The notes under the pieces were generated by a model. It saw only the letters and a program-made list of their open reading frames with translations, had not been told where the DNA came from and ran no database searches. From Alteromonas ponticola (lineage in GTDB: Bacteria > Pseudomonadota > Gammaproteobacteria > Enterobacterales > Alteromonadaceae): a stretch of DNA of 64,000 nt. The position numbers and the translations under genes are program-made. Of the stretch, positions 43,900-52,967 are shown in pieces; position 1 is the stretch's first letter; each line of letters begins with the position of its first letter. The stretch is taken from contig NZ_JAATNW010000004.1 of assembly GCF_012911815.1 (NCBI RefSeq), positions 1-64,000 on the forward strand, given 5' to 3'.

Positions 43900-46092
43900 T
43901 TAAAATTCCTTGTTTTTTCTGAGCTCGATAATTTCGGTGTTTCCTGAGCTTGACTGTTCTAGATAACAAGTATTTGTAGCATTATAACAAGAGAGATTTT
44001 TTGAGCGATTGTCTAAATCTGCTTTCCATAACTCTCGACTTTCCTTAAACGAATAAAAATGAACCGAACTATCTGCAATATAAATAAGGTAGTTTTTGGT
44101 TATATGCCAAAATTGAGTTGCCTTAAAATCATTGAGATTTACAATTAGCTCCTCGGTCTTAGAAACCAAGTTATATTCCCACAAACCCGTTTCTCGAAGT
44201 TTAGTGAAATAAAGTTTATTTCCTAATGACTTAACTGAAAAACCTCGCAGTAGATATTCGTGCGTACCTGCCTCAATATCGTATCTGTAAATAGACCATA
44301 TTTCTTCTTCCTCGAGTGCATAAAGCAGTTGGTGTCCATCAGAGGAAAGTGTAAAATTTTTGATACTTCCAGAACTTTCAGAAAGATAGGTCAGCTTTTG
44401 AGTGTCTAAGTCTAAACTGAATAGCCTATGATTAACTAATCCTATTAAACGCTCATAAGCTGGCGCATATACAATCTCAGTTATCCTGTTTGGTTCATTA
44501 AAGGAAGAAATTTGGGATAACCCCATTTCGTTCTGCAACCAAATTTGATTTTTTCCAGTCCTGTCAGAAATAAAATAGATACCGTTTTTAGTTGCTACAG
44601 GCGCTTGGTCTTTATAAGGAGTATCAATGAATGGAGTGGGCATCGTTGTGGGGTCTTCAGAGATGGGAAAACTCCATATTGTGTAATCAAGAATATCTCC
44701 TCTACTTGCGAAAATGCGATTACTCCGAACTACGGGATAATTAAGTAACCTTTCATTACTAATAATCGACTTTTCTACATTGGCTGAGAGGTCAAATTCA
44801 ACTAAACGTTTTTCAGAATCAACATACAGCAACGTGTTATGATCTTTCCAACCGACCCCTAAGATCAAGTAGGGAAGTGATTGAACTTTGGCTATTTCTT
44901 CCGAATCCAGCTCCAGCACCATAATATTAGAGCTCTTCCACAGATGGTTACGGACAATCGCTAATTTTTCTCCATCTGGCGAGAGTGAAAACGAATAATC
45001 GCCACGGCCAGATGTTGCAGGTGATGTAATCTGTCGTTCGAATCCGGTTTCCAGGTTTAGCTTTATAATTTTCAGGGGATCGGCCAATGACTTTGAGCGA
45101 CTGAAGAAAACATTGTTACCGTCAGCAGAGAAGGTTGTAGTGGTCCATATTCTGGACAACCCACAACTGCTCAAGTACTCATCCGTATCCGTGGTGAATC
45201 CACTTTCACTGAATTCAATTGTTCTGACCTGACATTCCTCGTCCGTGCTTTTTATAAACACAATTTTATTCGACACCGGTGAAAAGCTCGGTGAATATAC
45301 ACTCTCATCACTTATTGCGTCGTAGTAAAAAACTTTGTTGGACAGCAGGTTCTTCAAGATGATTGTTTTGGGAGTCGACAGTGAGTTCTGGTGGGCATAG
45401 ACCATCCATTCACCGGAAACACTGACGTCAAATTCTAATTCCAGGCCTGGTTCATAAGTATAAATATGTAAGTTATCATAAAGACTTTCGGCCGGAGGTT
45501 TGGGTTGTTGACTCTGGCTGAACCAGAATACCGCTATCAGCACCATCATAAAGAGCAATGCGCCAGCAGCTAACCAAGGCCACTTTTTCGCTGTCTGCAA
45601 GACACCAGGCTTTGGTTGCGAAGAAGGAAGATTATCAATTTTATCTGATGCCGGAGGCTGATTCGTTGTGAGTGTTGTATCCTCTTTCACAACAACCTGG
45701 GGCTGTGCTGCGCTCAGGCTTGCCGCATCAGGCTTCTCAGGGTTTTTTAATAAGGTGATCTGCTGCGGTGATAGCTCAAGGAACTCCACGCTGCCGACAA
45801 AACAATAGCCCCTCTTAGGCACCGTCTTAATATAGGTGGGTCCATTCTTGCGACAATTTATTAATTTTCTAAGTTCTGCAATGACAGAAGATATTGTGCT
45901 GGAGTCGCGGTGCTCAGTTTTCCATACTTTAAGCAGAAGTTCATCATAGCTGATGGTTTCGCCAGCATGCAGGATGAGTGCTTCCAGACAGCGGGCCAGT
46001 CGCGTCTGAATGACTACCACTTTGCCATCCAGATATATAAGCTCCTGATTTTTTATACAGAAATACCAATCAGTGCTTCGCACAACCTGCAT
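43900..46092 (-). CDS. ToxR/CadC-type membrane regulator with beta-propeller sensor
   Basis: 730 residues. N-terminal OmpR/ToxR-type winged helix (about 8-105; LEALILHAGETISYDELLLK and YIKTVPKRGYCFVG). A Pro/Ser/Gln-rich linker, one TM segment (WLAAGALLFMMVLIAVFWF, about 173-191) and a large periplasmic TolB/WD40-like beta-propeller (about 205-725) with repeats such as FSPVSNKIVFI, FSADGNNVFFS and LSPDGEKLAIV. It probably senses a periplasmic ligand and acts directly on DNA from the membrane. Likely targets are its neighbours: the 59-residue peptide gene downstream and the divergent genes upstream, but no operator was identified. Confidence 0.9.
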   Translation of the reverse strand: MQVVRSTDWYFCIKNQELIYLDGKVVVIQTRLARCLEALILHAGETISYDELLLKVWKTEHRDSSTISSVIAELRKLINCRKNGPTYIKTVPKRGYCFVGSVEFLELSPQQITLLKNPEKPDAASLSAAQPQVVVKEDTTLTTNQPPASDKIDNLPSSQPKPGVLQTAKKWPWLAAGALLFMMVLIAVFWFSQSQQPKPPAESLYDNLHIYTYEPGLELEFDVSVSGEWMVYAHQNSLSTPKTIILKNLLSNKVFYYDAISDESVYSPSFSPVSNKIVFIKSTDEECQVRTIEFSESGFTTDTDEYLSSCGLSRIWTTTTFSADGNNVFFSRSKSLADPLKIIKLNLETGFERQITSPATSGRGDYSFSLSPDGEKLAIVRNHLWKSSNIMVLELDSEEIAKVQSLPYLILGVGWKDHNTLLYVDSEKRLVEFDLSANVEKSIISNERLLNYPVVRSNRIFASRGDILDYTIWSFPISEDPTTMPTPFIDTPYKDQAPVATKNGIYFISDRTGKNQIWLQNEMGLSQISSFNEPNRITEIVYAPAYERLIGLVNHRLFSLDLDTQKLTYLSESSGSIKNFTLSSDGHQLLYALEEEEIWSIYRYDIEAGTHEYLLRGFSVKSLGNKLYFTKLRETGLWEYNLVSKTEELIVNLNDFKATQFWHITKNYLIYIADSSVHFYSFKESRELWKADLDNRSKNLSCYNATNTCYLEQSSSGNTEIIELRKNKEF

Positions 46093-46753
46093 GCAACATC
46101 CTTAATACTTTACAAACAAATGTGGAAGGGAACGCTTCTTTTACTAAAGGGAACACCGCTGATACTCGAATTCTGTTTATTTTACTTTTTACTTGGTAAT
46201 AGTCGCTAATCTATTTATACCATAAACGCTAACTTATGTACCTACGTAAGAGGCGATCAAGCCATGTTTTGGGTGAAACGCAAGTGTGACAAGATAAACC
46301 GATAGTTCAATCAAACATTTATATTTTTTACGTTAACGATTTGTGAAATGAGCATAAGAGAGTTGCAAATTTCTTACACGCAGATTCAGCCTGATAGGTA
46401 CATGATAATACAATTAAAATACTAAATGTGTGTTTTTTTTAACCGCTAATTTACTCATGACTGACTTGAAAAAGTAACTTGTTGGAGCCTGTTTTCCAGG
46501 TTTCATCGGCTGTGCGAAAAAGGTGTGAGAATATTACTCATCAGTTTGCAATTTTTATAATTAGTTATGGAACTGCATGCCATTATTGCTGGCGCGAAGT
46601 GCTATTGCGTAGTTTGCTTTTTATACGATACACGTCTTTCTGATGTATCCGTAAAGCGTTGATAGCCTCCCAGACCAGCTATCCTTGGCAGTTGTCCAGC
46701 AACTAACTTTTAGTATTTTCCTTACATAAATTTCATTTTCCCAGTCCGGTAGG
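46093..46753. other. long intergenic region between the membrane regulator and PEP-CTERM gene 1
   Basis: About 660 A/T-rich bases with no ORF I can support on either strand. It must hold the regulator's promoter and any upstream activator sites for the sigma-54-type promoter at 46754. No tRNA or ncRNA signature seen. Confidence 0.6.
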
Positions 46754-46769
46754 TGGCATGCCAGGTGCT
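46754..46769 (+). promoter_or_regulatory. sigma-54-type -24/-12 promoter of PEP-CTERM gene 1
   Basis: TGGCATGCCAGGTGCT: GG (46755-46756), exactly 10 bases, then GC (46767-46768), the RpoN -24/-12 layout. It lies 74 bases before the ATG. The second paralog has the same element (TGGCATGC...TGC) at nearly the same distance, which strongly supports it. Confidence 0.75.
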
Positions 46770-46828
46770 AGTAGTTCGAAAGTCGAAAACACTTTGGTTT
46801 TTCGGAACACAACAGGGATTCTACAACT

Positions 46829-47824
46829 ATGAAAAAATTAAGCATGATAGCTGTTGCAACAGCATTAACAGCTAGTACATCAGCTTTCGCTGATCCAATG
46901 ATTATTCAAGAGTGGTCTTTCATCAACGAAGCTGGCTTCTCAAGCTTCACAGCCACTAATAAACCTGCGAATGCGGTTAATTCACCGACTCTTTCAGGTG
47001 ACAGCGCAAATGGCGGTGCTTCTATTCTGGCGGGTGGTTCGTTACCAGATAATCTTTGCTGGGGTGATCCTGCAAGCGGAAGTGGTGGTGAGCAAAGCTG
47101 TTTGAGTATCAGCTCGCCGGCAAGCAACAACACTACCCAAACCTGGGATGAAAATGGTGTGATGCAAGATCTTAACGGTGGCGCTCCACAAGGCAACGCT
47201 ATGACAGTGGGCATTGGTGAAGATTATACCAGCGCGCTGAAGCAGGGCACGGCACTTCGCCATGATAATTTCCCGATTACTGGTCAGTATCTTGATACAG
47301 TAACGATTAAAGATGCGTTGCAGCTAACTGCAGTAACGCCTAGCGGCACGGTCGTCGATGCGCCAGAGTTGAGCTTCCTGGTTGATTTCTGGGAAACACC
47401 CAATGCGGGTCTTGATGGAGATGGTACTTGTCCATTCGGTCCATCAGCTTTCACCGCTGACTCAGTGAACGCGCGTGGGTGCTCTGATTTATTTGAAATA
47501 ATCGATTTCAATAGCAACATGGGCAACGGCATGAAAGTCATTGGCCAGGGTGCAGACTATATCGATTTTGCGGTGAAGTTCAAAGTAACAGGTGTTGATG
47601 CATCTATGTATCATACCGATTATGAGCTAATTACGCGCTTAAGTGGTTTGGACGTTGCGTTTGACGATGGACGTGGTTTTGCGACCCGTGAGAATGGCGT
47701 AAATATCCTAAATGCACAATTCGCAATTCGTGCAGTTGACGCTCCTGAGCCATCAACGCTAGCTGTTTTTGCAATGAGTTTATTAGGCCTAGCAGGCTTC
47801 TCACGCAGAAAAGCTAAAAAATAA
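46829..47824 (+). CDS. PEP-CTERM sorting-domain exported protein, paralog 1
   Basis: 331 residues. Signal peptide (SMIAVATALTASTSAFA), a conserved body starting DPMIIQEWSFINEAGF with Trp, Cys and Gly-rich stretches (NLCWGDPASG, FLVDFWETPN, GTCPFGPS), and a C-terminal PEP-CTERM signal: APEPSTLAVFAMSLLGLAGF then a basic tail SRRKAKK. This is the exosortase sorting signal known from EPS-forming Gram-negatives. The body resembles the THxN-type PEP-CTERM group, here with RHDN. Exosortase is not in this window. A full-length paralog follows 295 bases downstream. Confidence 0.9.
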   Translation: MKKLSMIAVATALTASTSAFADPMIIQEWSFINEAGFSSFTATNKPANAVNSPTLSGDSANGGASILAGGSLPDNLCWGDPASGSGGEQSCLSISSPASNNTTQTWDENGVMQDLNGGAPQGNAMTVGIGEDYTSALKQGTALRHDNFPITGQYLDTVTIKDALQLTAVTPSGTVVDAPELSFLVDFWETPNAGLDGDGTCPFGPSAFTADSVNARGCSDLFEIIDFNSNMGNGMKVIGQGADYIDFAVKFKVTGVDASMYHTDYELITRLSGLDVAFDDGRGFATRENGVNILNAQFAIRAVDAPEPSTLAVFAMSLLGLAGFSRRKAKK

Positions 47825-47850
47825 CATCCCGATCGTGAGTTTGTTCTGAT

Positions 47851-47875
47851 AAAGCCGCCCTCGAGGCGGCTTTTA
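47851..47875 (+). terminator. terminator of PEP-CTERM gene 1
   Basis: AAAGCCGCC-CTCGA-GGCGGCTTTT hairpin, 26 bases after the stop. It separates the two paralogs into their own transcripts. Confidence 0.9.
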
Positions 47876-48042
47876 TTTACGTACCATTGGGGCACCAAAC
47901 CTCGACTGCCAAAGTTCTCCCTACAACAGATATCAATTCTTAGTACACAGACTCTCTTAAACTGTCAGCTTACTTTACACTTGTCAATATATTCACTTTC
48001 TCGCAAGAGATAATGTCTATATAATTCAACGCCTTGCTTCTA

Positions 48043-48058
48043 TGGCATGCATTCTGCT
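48043..48058 (+). promoter_or_regulatory. sigma-54-type -24/-12 promoter of PEP-CTERM gene 2
   Basis: TGGCATGCATTCTGCT: GG (48044-48045), 10 bases, GC (48056-48057), 76 bases before the ATG. It shares TGGCATGC and TGCT with the promoter of paralog 1. Confidence 0.75.
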
Positions 48059-48119
48059 TATGTTAATCTAGGCGAGTTAAATTTTTGTAATAATTTCAGG
48101 TTAGTAGGTAGTAAGAAGT

Positions 48120-49103
48120 ATGAAATCAATTAAAGCAATTGCAGCAGCAATCGTCGTTTCTACCAGTGCGTCGGTTTATGCAGATCCAATGATAATCCAA
48201 GAATGGTCGTTCATCAACGAAGCCGGTTTTGCTAATTTTACAGCGACAAACAAACCTGCGAATGCCACCAATGAGCCAACCTTATCAGGTGACAGCGCCG
48301 ATGGCGGTACGTCAATTCTTTCTGGTGGCTCTCTGCCAGATAACCTATGTTGGGGTGACCCGGTTGGTAACTCAACTCAACAAAGCTGTCTTAGCATTAA
48401 TTCTCAGGTCACTAGCGAATCTACGCAATCGTGGAACGAGAATGGTGTTTTTGAAGATATCAATGATGGTGCACCTCAAGGCAACGTGCAAACTGTTGCA
48501 ATCGACGGTGATTACACTGGTGCCTTTAAACAGGGTACAGCGATACGTCATGAGAACTTCCCAATCACTGGTCAGTTTCTTGATACCGTAACCATTCAGG
48601 ATGGCTTGCGTTTACAAGCTACTATGCCTGAAGGTCTTCAGGTTAATGCTCCTGAACTGTCTTTCCTGGTTGATTTCTGGGAAACGCCAAACCGTGGTGT
48701 AGAAGGTGATGGAACATGCCCATTCGGCCCTACTGCAGGTACTCCCGGTTCTGTAAATGAAAAAGGTTGTTCCGACTTGTTTCAGGTGATTGGATTTGAA
48801 GGCGGCGCCAGTGGTTTAAATATACTTGCTGCCGGCCCGGATTTCATTGATTTCTCGGTTAAGTTTAAAGTTACGGGCGTAGATGCAAGCATGTACCACA
48901 GAGATTACGAGCTTATCACCCGTTTAAGTGGTCTTGATGTTGCGTTTGATGGCCTTGGTTTTGCTACCAGTGAAAGAGGCGTTAACGTGTTGAATGCTGA
49001 GTTCGCAGTGCGCGCAATCGACGCACCAGAACCATCAACTCTGGCTATCTTCGCTGCAAGTCTACTAGCTCTTTCTGGCTTCACACGCAGAAAAGCCAAG
49101 TAA
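48120..49103 (+). CDS. PEP-CTERM sorting-domain exported protein, paralog 2
   Basis: 327 residues, homologous along its whole length to the preceding gene (same DPMIIQEWSFINEAGF start, NLCWGDP, NFPITGQFLDTVTIQD, FLVDFWETPN, GLDVAFD). Signal peptide (AIAAAIVVSTSASVYA). C-terminal PEP-CTERM signal APEPSTLAIFAASLLALSGF plus TRRKAK. The histidine motif reads RHEN here. Presumed exported, cleaved at PEP by exosortase and linked to the cell surface or EPS. Separate promoter and terminator from paralog 1. Confidence 0.9.
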   Translation: MKSIKAIAAAIVVSTSASVYADPMIIQEWSFINEAGFANFTATNKPANATNEPTLSGDSADGGTSILSGGSLPDNLCWGDPVGNSTQQSCLSINSQVTSESTQSWNENGVFEDINDGAPQGNVQTVAIDGDYTGAFKQGTAIRHENFPITGQFLDTVTIQDGLRLQATMPEGLQVNAPELSFLVDFWETPNRGVEGDGTCPFGPTAGTPGSVNEKGCSDLFQVIGFEGGASGLNILAAGPDFIDFSVKFKVTGVDASMYHRDYELITRLSGLDVAFDGLGFATSERGVNVLNAEFAVRAIDAPEPSTLAIFAASLLALSGFTRRKAK

Positions 49104-49123
49104 TATAGTTAAGTAAGATTCTG

Positions 49124-49150
49124 AAGGCCGCTCACATGAGCGGCCTTTTT
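49124..49150 (+). terminator. terminator of PEP-CTERM gene 2
   Basis: AAGGCCGCTC-ACAT-GAGCGGCCTTTTT hairpin, 20 bases after the stop. The remaining 320 bases before the next gene hold nothing I can call apart from its ribosome site. Confidence 0.92.
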
Positions 49151-49471
49151 GTTTTAAACGTTGAATTAATACTCATTCGTTTAGATAAATAATTAGATGT
49201 CGCCTGCCTCGCTCATACCCACTGTTAAAATTTAATTACCATTGTGCAGACTCAAGCAGACGTCAACTGTGATCGTGGCCTAGGTTCAAATGGTAATAAT
49301 ATTAACGCAATAATGCGTGCTCACACCATGCTGTGAATTGAAACCGACAAACGAAATACATCGTTAGCTAATTTCGCCAAAGATGAAGATAGCGTAACCT
49401 GGCGGTAGAAAAGTGGCTGATTTTGTTTGTTTAACTACACTTAATTTTTACGCTTAACATGAGGAGTAATT

Positions 49472-49942
49472 ATGATCGGTAAGTCTTATCTGGTAGTTGC
49501 AAATCGAAGTGAAGCAAAGATATTTCAGATCAGAAATAATGCCACTGAACTGGAGCCTGTCACCGTGCTTAATAATCGCGACGGGCGTAAATCGGACAGC
49601 GATATCGTCACAGATCGGCCCGGGTCAATTTCTGCTCCTAGTGCTCAGGTTCCTGGCGTCGATACTATGAGTCGGAAGGATGCTGCCGAGCATGAGGCCG
49701 ACGAATTTTCAGCGTCAGTAGTGGATTGGCTGGATAAAAAACGCTGCTCTGAAAAAATTTATCATATTGATTTCATTGCAGAGCCTGCTTTTCTCGGCAA
49801 AATTCGCAAAAAAATGAATGATCAGCTTGAGAAAATTGTGGGGACTACCGTTACTAAGGATGTCCTTCACGCTGACGAATCGACTTGGTTAAATTATCTA
49901 AAAGAAGCCGACAGTCCATCTGCCTCCCTTCGCGCTCACTAA
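49472..49942 (+). CDS. host attachment family protein (baeRF-like)
   Basis: 156 residues matching the 'protein required for attachment to host cells' family: YLVVANRSEAKIFQI at the start, the linker with DIVTDRPG, and IDFIAEPAFLGKIRKKM plus the typical TKDVLHADESTWLNYL end. Despite the name, the family is structurally eRF1/Pelota-like and its general role is unclear. GAGGAG lies 7 bases before ATG. Monocistronic. Confidence 0.85.
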   Translation: MIGKSYLVVANRSEAKIFQIRNNATELEPVTVLNNRDGRKSDSDIVTDRPGSISAPSAQVPGVDTMSRKDAAEHEADEFSASVVDWLDKKRCSEKIYHIDFIAEPAFLGKIRKKMNDQLEKIVGTTVTKDVLHADESTWLNYLKEADSPSASLRAH

Positions 49943-50046
49943 CCCGTACTGGTGCGCTTCAAGTTAGCGCACCAGTAAAAATAATAACATTGTTTTCTGT
50001 ATAGGTTGGTAATGTCCTCTAAGGTGAGTTTCAGGAGGACGACACT

Positions 50047-50226
50047 ATGCAACTATCTTACTTGTGTCCAAAACACGGAAACTGGAATTATAATAATCCT
50101 CAACACACAATTCACCTTCTTCATCGTGACGAATTGCAGGGTGTAATACTGTTTGACGAATGGCACTTTACCGAATCCATCCCATATCTTGGATGCGCGT
50201 TTGATATTGCGGCGATACTGTTATAG
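50047..50226 (+). CDS. 59-residue hypothetical protein
   Basis: A small ORF with a very strong ribosome site (CAGGAGGA, 6 bases before ATG). It starts MQLSYLCPKHGNWNYNNPQH and ends LGCAFDIAAILL. Aromatic- and His-rich, two cysteines, no signal peptide, no family recognised. Its stop (TAG) directly abuts the TTG start of the next ORF. Confidence 0.6.
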   Translation: MQLSYLCPKHGNWNYNNPQHTIHLLHRDELQGVILFDEWHFTESIPYLGCAFDIAAILL

Positions 50227-50439
50227 TTGGAAGAAAATGACAATTCTCAGTTAATTGATAAAATTCATTCGCTAAATTGTTTATTGGCGCAGGCTTATGA
50301 AGTACTCGAACGCTTCGATTACCAGCAGGCTATAGCTACACGCACAAGAAGACTGCTACAGGCGGTTACGTCAATAGGTGTCGCTCACGATTTGACCATG
50401 GAAGCTCTGGTTTCAGCCAGTCCGCGTCTGCGCAGTTAG
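50227..50439 (+). CDS. 70-residue hypothetical protein, coupled to the previous ORF
   Basis: Begins TTG immediately after the stop of the 59-residue ORF (MEENDNSQLIDKIHSLNCLL). Predicted helical, soluble and unrecognised. It has no ribosome site of its own, so expression would depend on coupling. The coupling is the main support. Confidence 0.45.
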   Translation: MEENDNSQLIDKIHSLNCLLAQAYEVLERFDYQQAIATRTRRLLQAVTSIGVAHDLTMEALVSASPRLRS

Positions 50440-50613
50440 ACATCATTCATGACTTGTAAAGCGCGTGGGCAGGGGCACGTTACAGGTCTCTAAGACAGGG
50501 ATTGGTTTTCCGGGTGACAATCAACATTCCATATCAGAGTTTGATTGCACTCTCTTGCATTGGCGAGTAGCCAAATGCATCAAGCCTGACTGAGTGCCCG
50601 CTATCGATGCTAA

Positions 50614-51423
50614 TTATTTTTCCAGAAACGCCTGCTCGACAACAAAGTGGCCCTGCATTCTTGACGTTGCTTTACTGAACCCCTTTGACACCAGCATATC
50701 GCTCAAATCAGTTAACATCGCATCATTACCACACAACATAAACCGGTCGGTTTCCGGGTTCAGAGCAGGTTGGCCGATGGAATCGGTCAGATCTCCGGAA
50801 TCCAGCAATGTGGTAATGCGTCCTTTATGCAGTCTGGGCGCACTTCGCTCTGGGTCAGAGGAGAACAGATAATCTTCACGGGTGACGGTAGGGTAATAAA
50901 TCAGCTTCTGCGAAACTTCCTCACCAAAGTAGGGGTTGTTAGGGAGCTGTTCAAGCAGTTCATCTTGGTAGGTAAGTTCTGACACCCAGCGGGTACCATG
51001 AACCAGAATAATTTTTTCATACTGTTCGTAAATCAGCGGGTCACGCACAACACTCATAAACGGTGCCAGCCCTGTTCCAGTAGCAAGTAAATATAAACGC
51101 TTGCCGGGCAGTAAATGGCCGGGAACCAAAGTTCCTGCGGGTCTGACCGAGTGCATGACACTGCATCCCGGTTTGATATGCTGAAGCCTGGAGGTCAGTG
51201 CACCGTCAGGTACTTTGATGCTGAAAAATTCAAGCTCATCTGCATAATTGGCACTGGCGATACTGTAGGCGCGCAGTAGGGGGCGTCCATCAACTTCTAA
51301 TCCAATCATCACAAACTGTCCGCTTTCAAATCGAAACGAAGGTTCGCGCTTAGTTTTAAAGCTAAATAATGTATCGTTCCAGTGATGTACTTCAGTAACG
51401 GTTGCACTGGTCAGGTTTCTCAT
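50614..51423 (-). CDS. fpr: ferredoxin-NADP+ reductase
   Basis: 269 residues. FAD-binding RAYSIASANY, NADP-side LLATGTGLAPFMSVVRDP and VHGTRW...DELL, and the C-terminal MLCGNDAMLTDLSDML and FVVEQAFLEK end. Moves electrons between NADPH and ferredoxin/flavodoxin, e.g. for Fe-S or siderophore iron release. It is divergent from a Fur-boxed metal exporter gene, so iron control is possible. Confidence 0.93.
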   Translation of the reverse strand: MRNLTSATVTEVHHWNDTLFSFKTKREPSFRFESGQFVMIGLEVDGRPLLRAYSIASANYADELEFFSIKVPDGALTSRLQHIKPGCSVMHSVRPAGTLVPGHLLPGKRLYLLATGTGLAPFMSVVRDPLIYEQYEKIILVHGTRWVSELTYQDELLEQLPNNPYFGEEVSQKLIYYPTVTREDYLFSSDPERSAPRLHKGRITTLLDSGDLTDSIGQPALNPETDRFMLCGNDAMLTDLSDMLVSKGFSKATSRMQGHFVVEQAFLEK

Positions 51424-51534
51424 TGCATAACTCCAAATTTCTTCACTAAATCAGCGCATGTAAAATCAACTGATCTGTTCGCTATGTTTTCACGCATGTA
51501 TTAAATCAGACGCTAACTATACAGCAAATTGTTT

Positions 51535-51553
51535 GATAATGATAACAATTATC
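51535..51553. promoter_or_regulatory. Fur box between fpr and the metal exporter gene
   Basis: GATAATGATAACAATTATC matches the 19-bp Fur consensus GATAATGATAATCATTATC except at two central positions. It lies 26 bases before the start at 51579 and 111 bases from the fpr start, so it most directly controls the plus-strand gene. Confidence 0.88.
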
Positions 51554-51578
51554 AATATCATCACCGCTCTGTCAAAGT

Positions 51579-52787
51579 ATGGACGTCAACATGAAAAATT
51601 CTCCTATCTCTGCGCAAAACGACGCCGAAGAGAGTCGACATTGGTTGATTAACAAGCGGTTTTGTTTGCCTATAGCCCTGGTTATCTTGCTGTGGCTGCC
51701 ATCCAGTCGCGAAGTAACACTGCAGGTATTAGCAGATGCATACTTTCAGGTTGCTGTTTTCGTTTACGTATCATTGGCACTTTACTATATGGTGACGCTG
51801 CGTATCGCTCCGGAGCGGATAAAACGGTTTATGCATGAGCGACCAATATTCGAAGTAGGTGTGGCAGCAATGTTAGGTGCACTTCCGGGATGTGGGGGGG
51901 CAATAATTGTTGTTACCCAGTACACCAAAGGGGTCAGCAGTTTCGGGGCGGTAGTTGCGGTATTAACCAGCACCATGGGGGATGCGGCATTTTTACTGCT
52001 TACCCAGTCGCCTGTTGATGGTCTCACAGTGATGTTAATTGGTGTCGTTATCGGCACCTTAACAGGGTGGGTGGTAAATCGCTTGCATAACTATCAGCCC
52101 GCACTCACTTCACAAAATCAGCAGCCCGGTTTTGCTGATGAAACCTGTCACAAAGGAAGTGTTTTTCATAATAAAATCAGCAGTATATCAACCCATTTTT
52201 GGACGCTAGTATGGCTGCCATCATTAATTCTCGCAGTACTTATGGCGTTTCAAGTGGACGTAGCCGCCTTACTGAATATAAAGCCCTCTTCTCTCGCGCT
52301 CATTGGCGCTTCACTGGCGTTGAGTTGTGCCATATTGTGGTCGTTAACCAGTTCTGGCGCTGCTTACTGCGAGATTATGAGTGAAGAGAAGGTAAACCCG
52401 CCCGTTCATTGGTACAAAAAGGCGGCACTGGACACTCAATTTGTACTGGCCTGGGTAGTGGTGGCTTTTTTATGTTTTGAACTGGCATTGCTGTGGCTGG
52501 AGCTCGATTTGGTTTCTGTATTCAACTCACTAGGGGGTTGGGTCGTAGCAATGGCTGTAGTGATCGGCTTTGTGCCTGGCTGTGGGCCCCAAATTGTTGT
52601 CACCACTTTATATTTAAACGGTGCGCTTCCGTTCTCCGCACAATTGGGGAATGCTATCAGCAATGATGGTGATGCGCTGTTTCCGGCCATTGCACTTGCA
52701 CCTAAGGCAGCTTTACTGGCCACTCTTTATTCCGCTATACCGGCCTTTGTTGTAGGGTACGGCTACTACCTTTTGTTTGAAATTTAA
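51579..52787 (+). CDS. ten-TM metal exporter family protein (ArsP_2 / putative manganese transporter)
   Basis: A 402-residue polytopic membrane protein of the putative heavy-metal exporter family. The two halves repeat the same motifs: PGCGGAIIVVTQ with GDAAFLLL (first half) and PGCGPQIVVTT with SNDGDALFPAI (second half), an inverted-repeat transporter layout with conserved Cys and Asp. A cytoplasmic loop with a His/Cys stretch joins them. The Fur box suggests expression in iron shortage or as part of Mn/Fe balance. Substrate is inferred only. Internal ATG starts (MDVNMKN) differ by 4 residues. Confidence 0.82.
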   Translation: MDVNMKNSPISAQNDAEESRHWLINKRFCLPIALVILLWLPSSREVTLQVLADAYFQVAVFVYVSLALYYMVTLRIAPERIKRFMHERPIFEVGVAAMLGALPGCGGAIIVVTQYTKGVSSFGAVVAVLTSTMGDAAFLLLTQSPVDGLTVMLIGVVIGTLTGWVVNRLHNYQPALTSQNQQPGFADETCHKGSVFHNKISSISTHFWTLVWLPSLILAVLMAFQVDVAALLNIKPSSLALIGASLALSCAILWSLTSSGAAYCEIMSEEKVNPPVHWYKKAALDTQFVLAWVVVAFLCFELALLWLELDLVSVFNSLGGWVVAMAVVIGFVPGCGPQIVVTTLYLNGALPFSAQLGNAISNDGDALFPAIALAPKAALLATLYSAIPAFVVGYGYYLLFEI

Positions 52788-52885
52788 TCCCCGTTTACGC
52801 CCCACATCATCACACGTAAAACATCGTATTAAGCAGAATATCGAACCTGGAGATGATGGTACAGGGTTGCTTGATAGATAATGCA

Positions 52886-52904
52886 AATAATAATAATTAT
52901 CATT
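52886..52904 (+). promoter_or_regulatory. Fur-like box upstream of the siderophore receptor
   Basis: AATAATAATAATTATCATT fits the repeated AATAAT/ATCATT hexamer layout of Fur boxes, 63 bases before the receptor start. Weaker match than the 51535 site. Confidence 0.72.
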
Positions 52905-52967
52905 TGAAAAGTGATGCCCGTTATATATAATGTTCCCGCTTTAAACACACAAACTCTAGAGAACACT

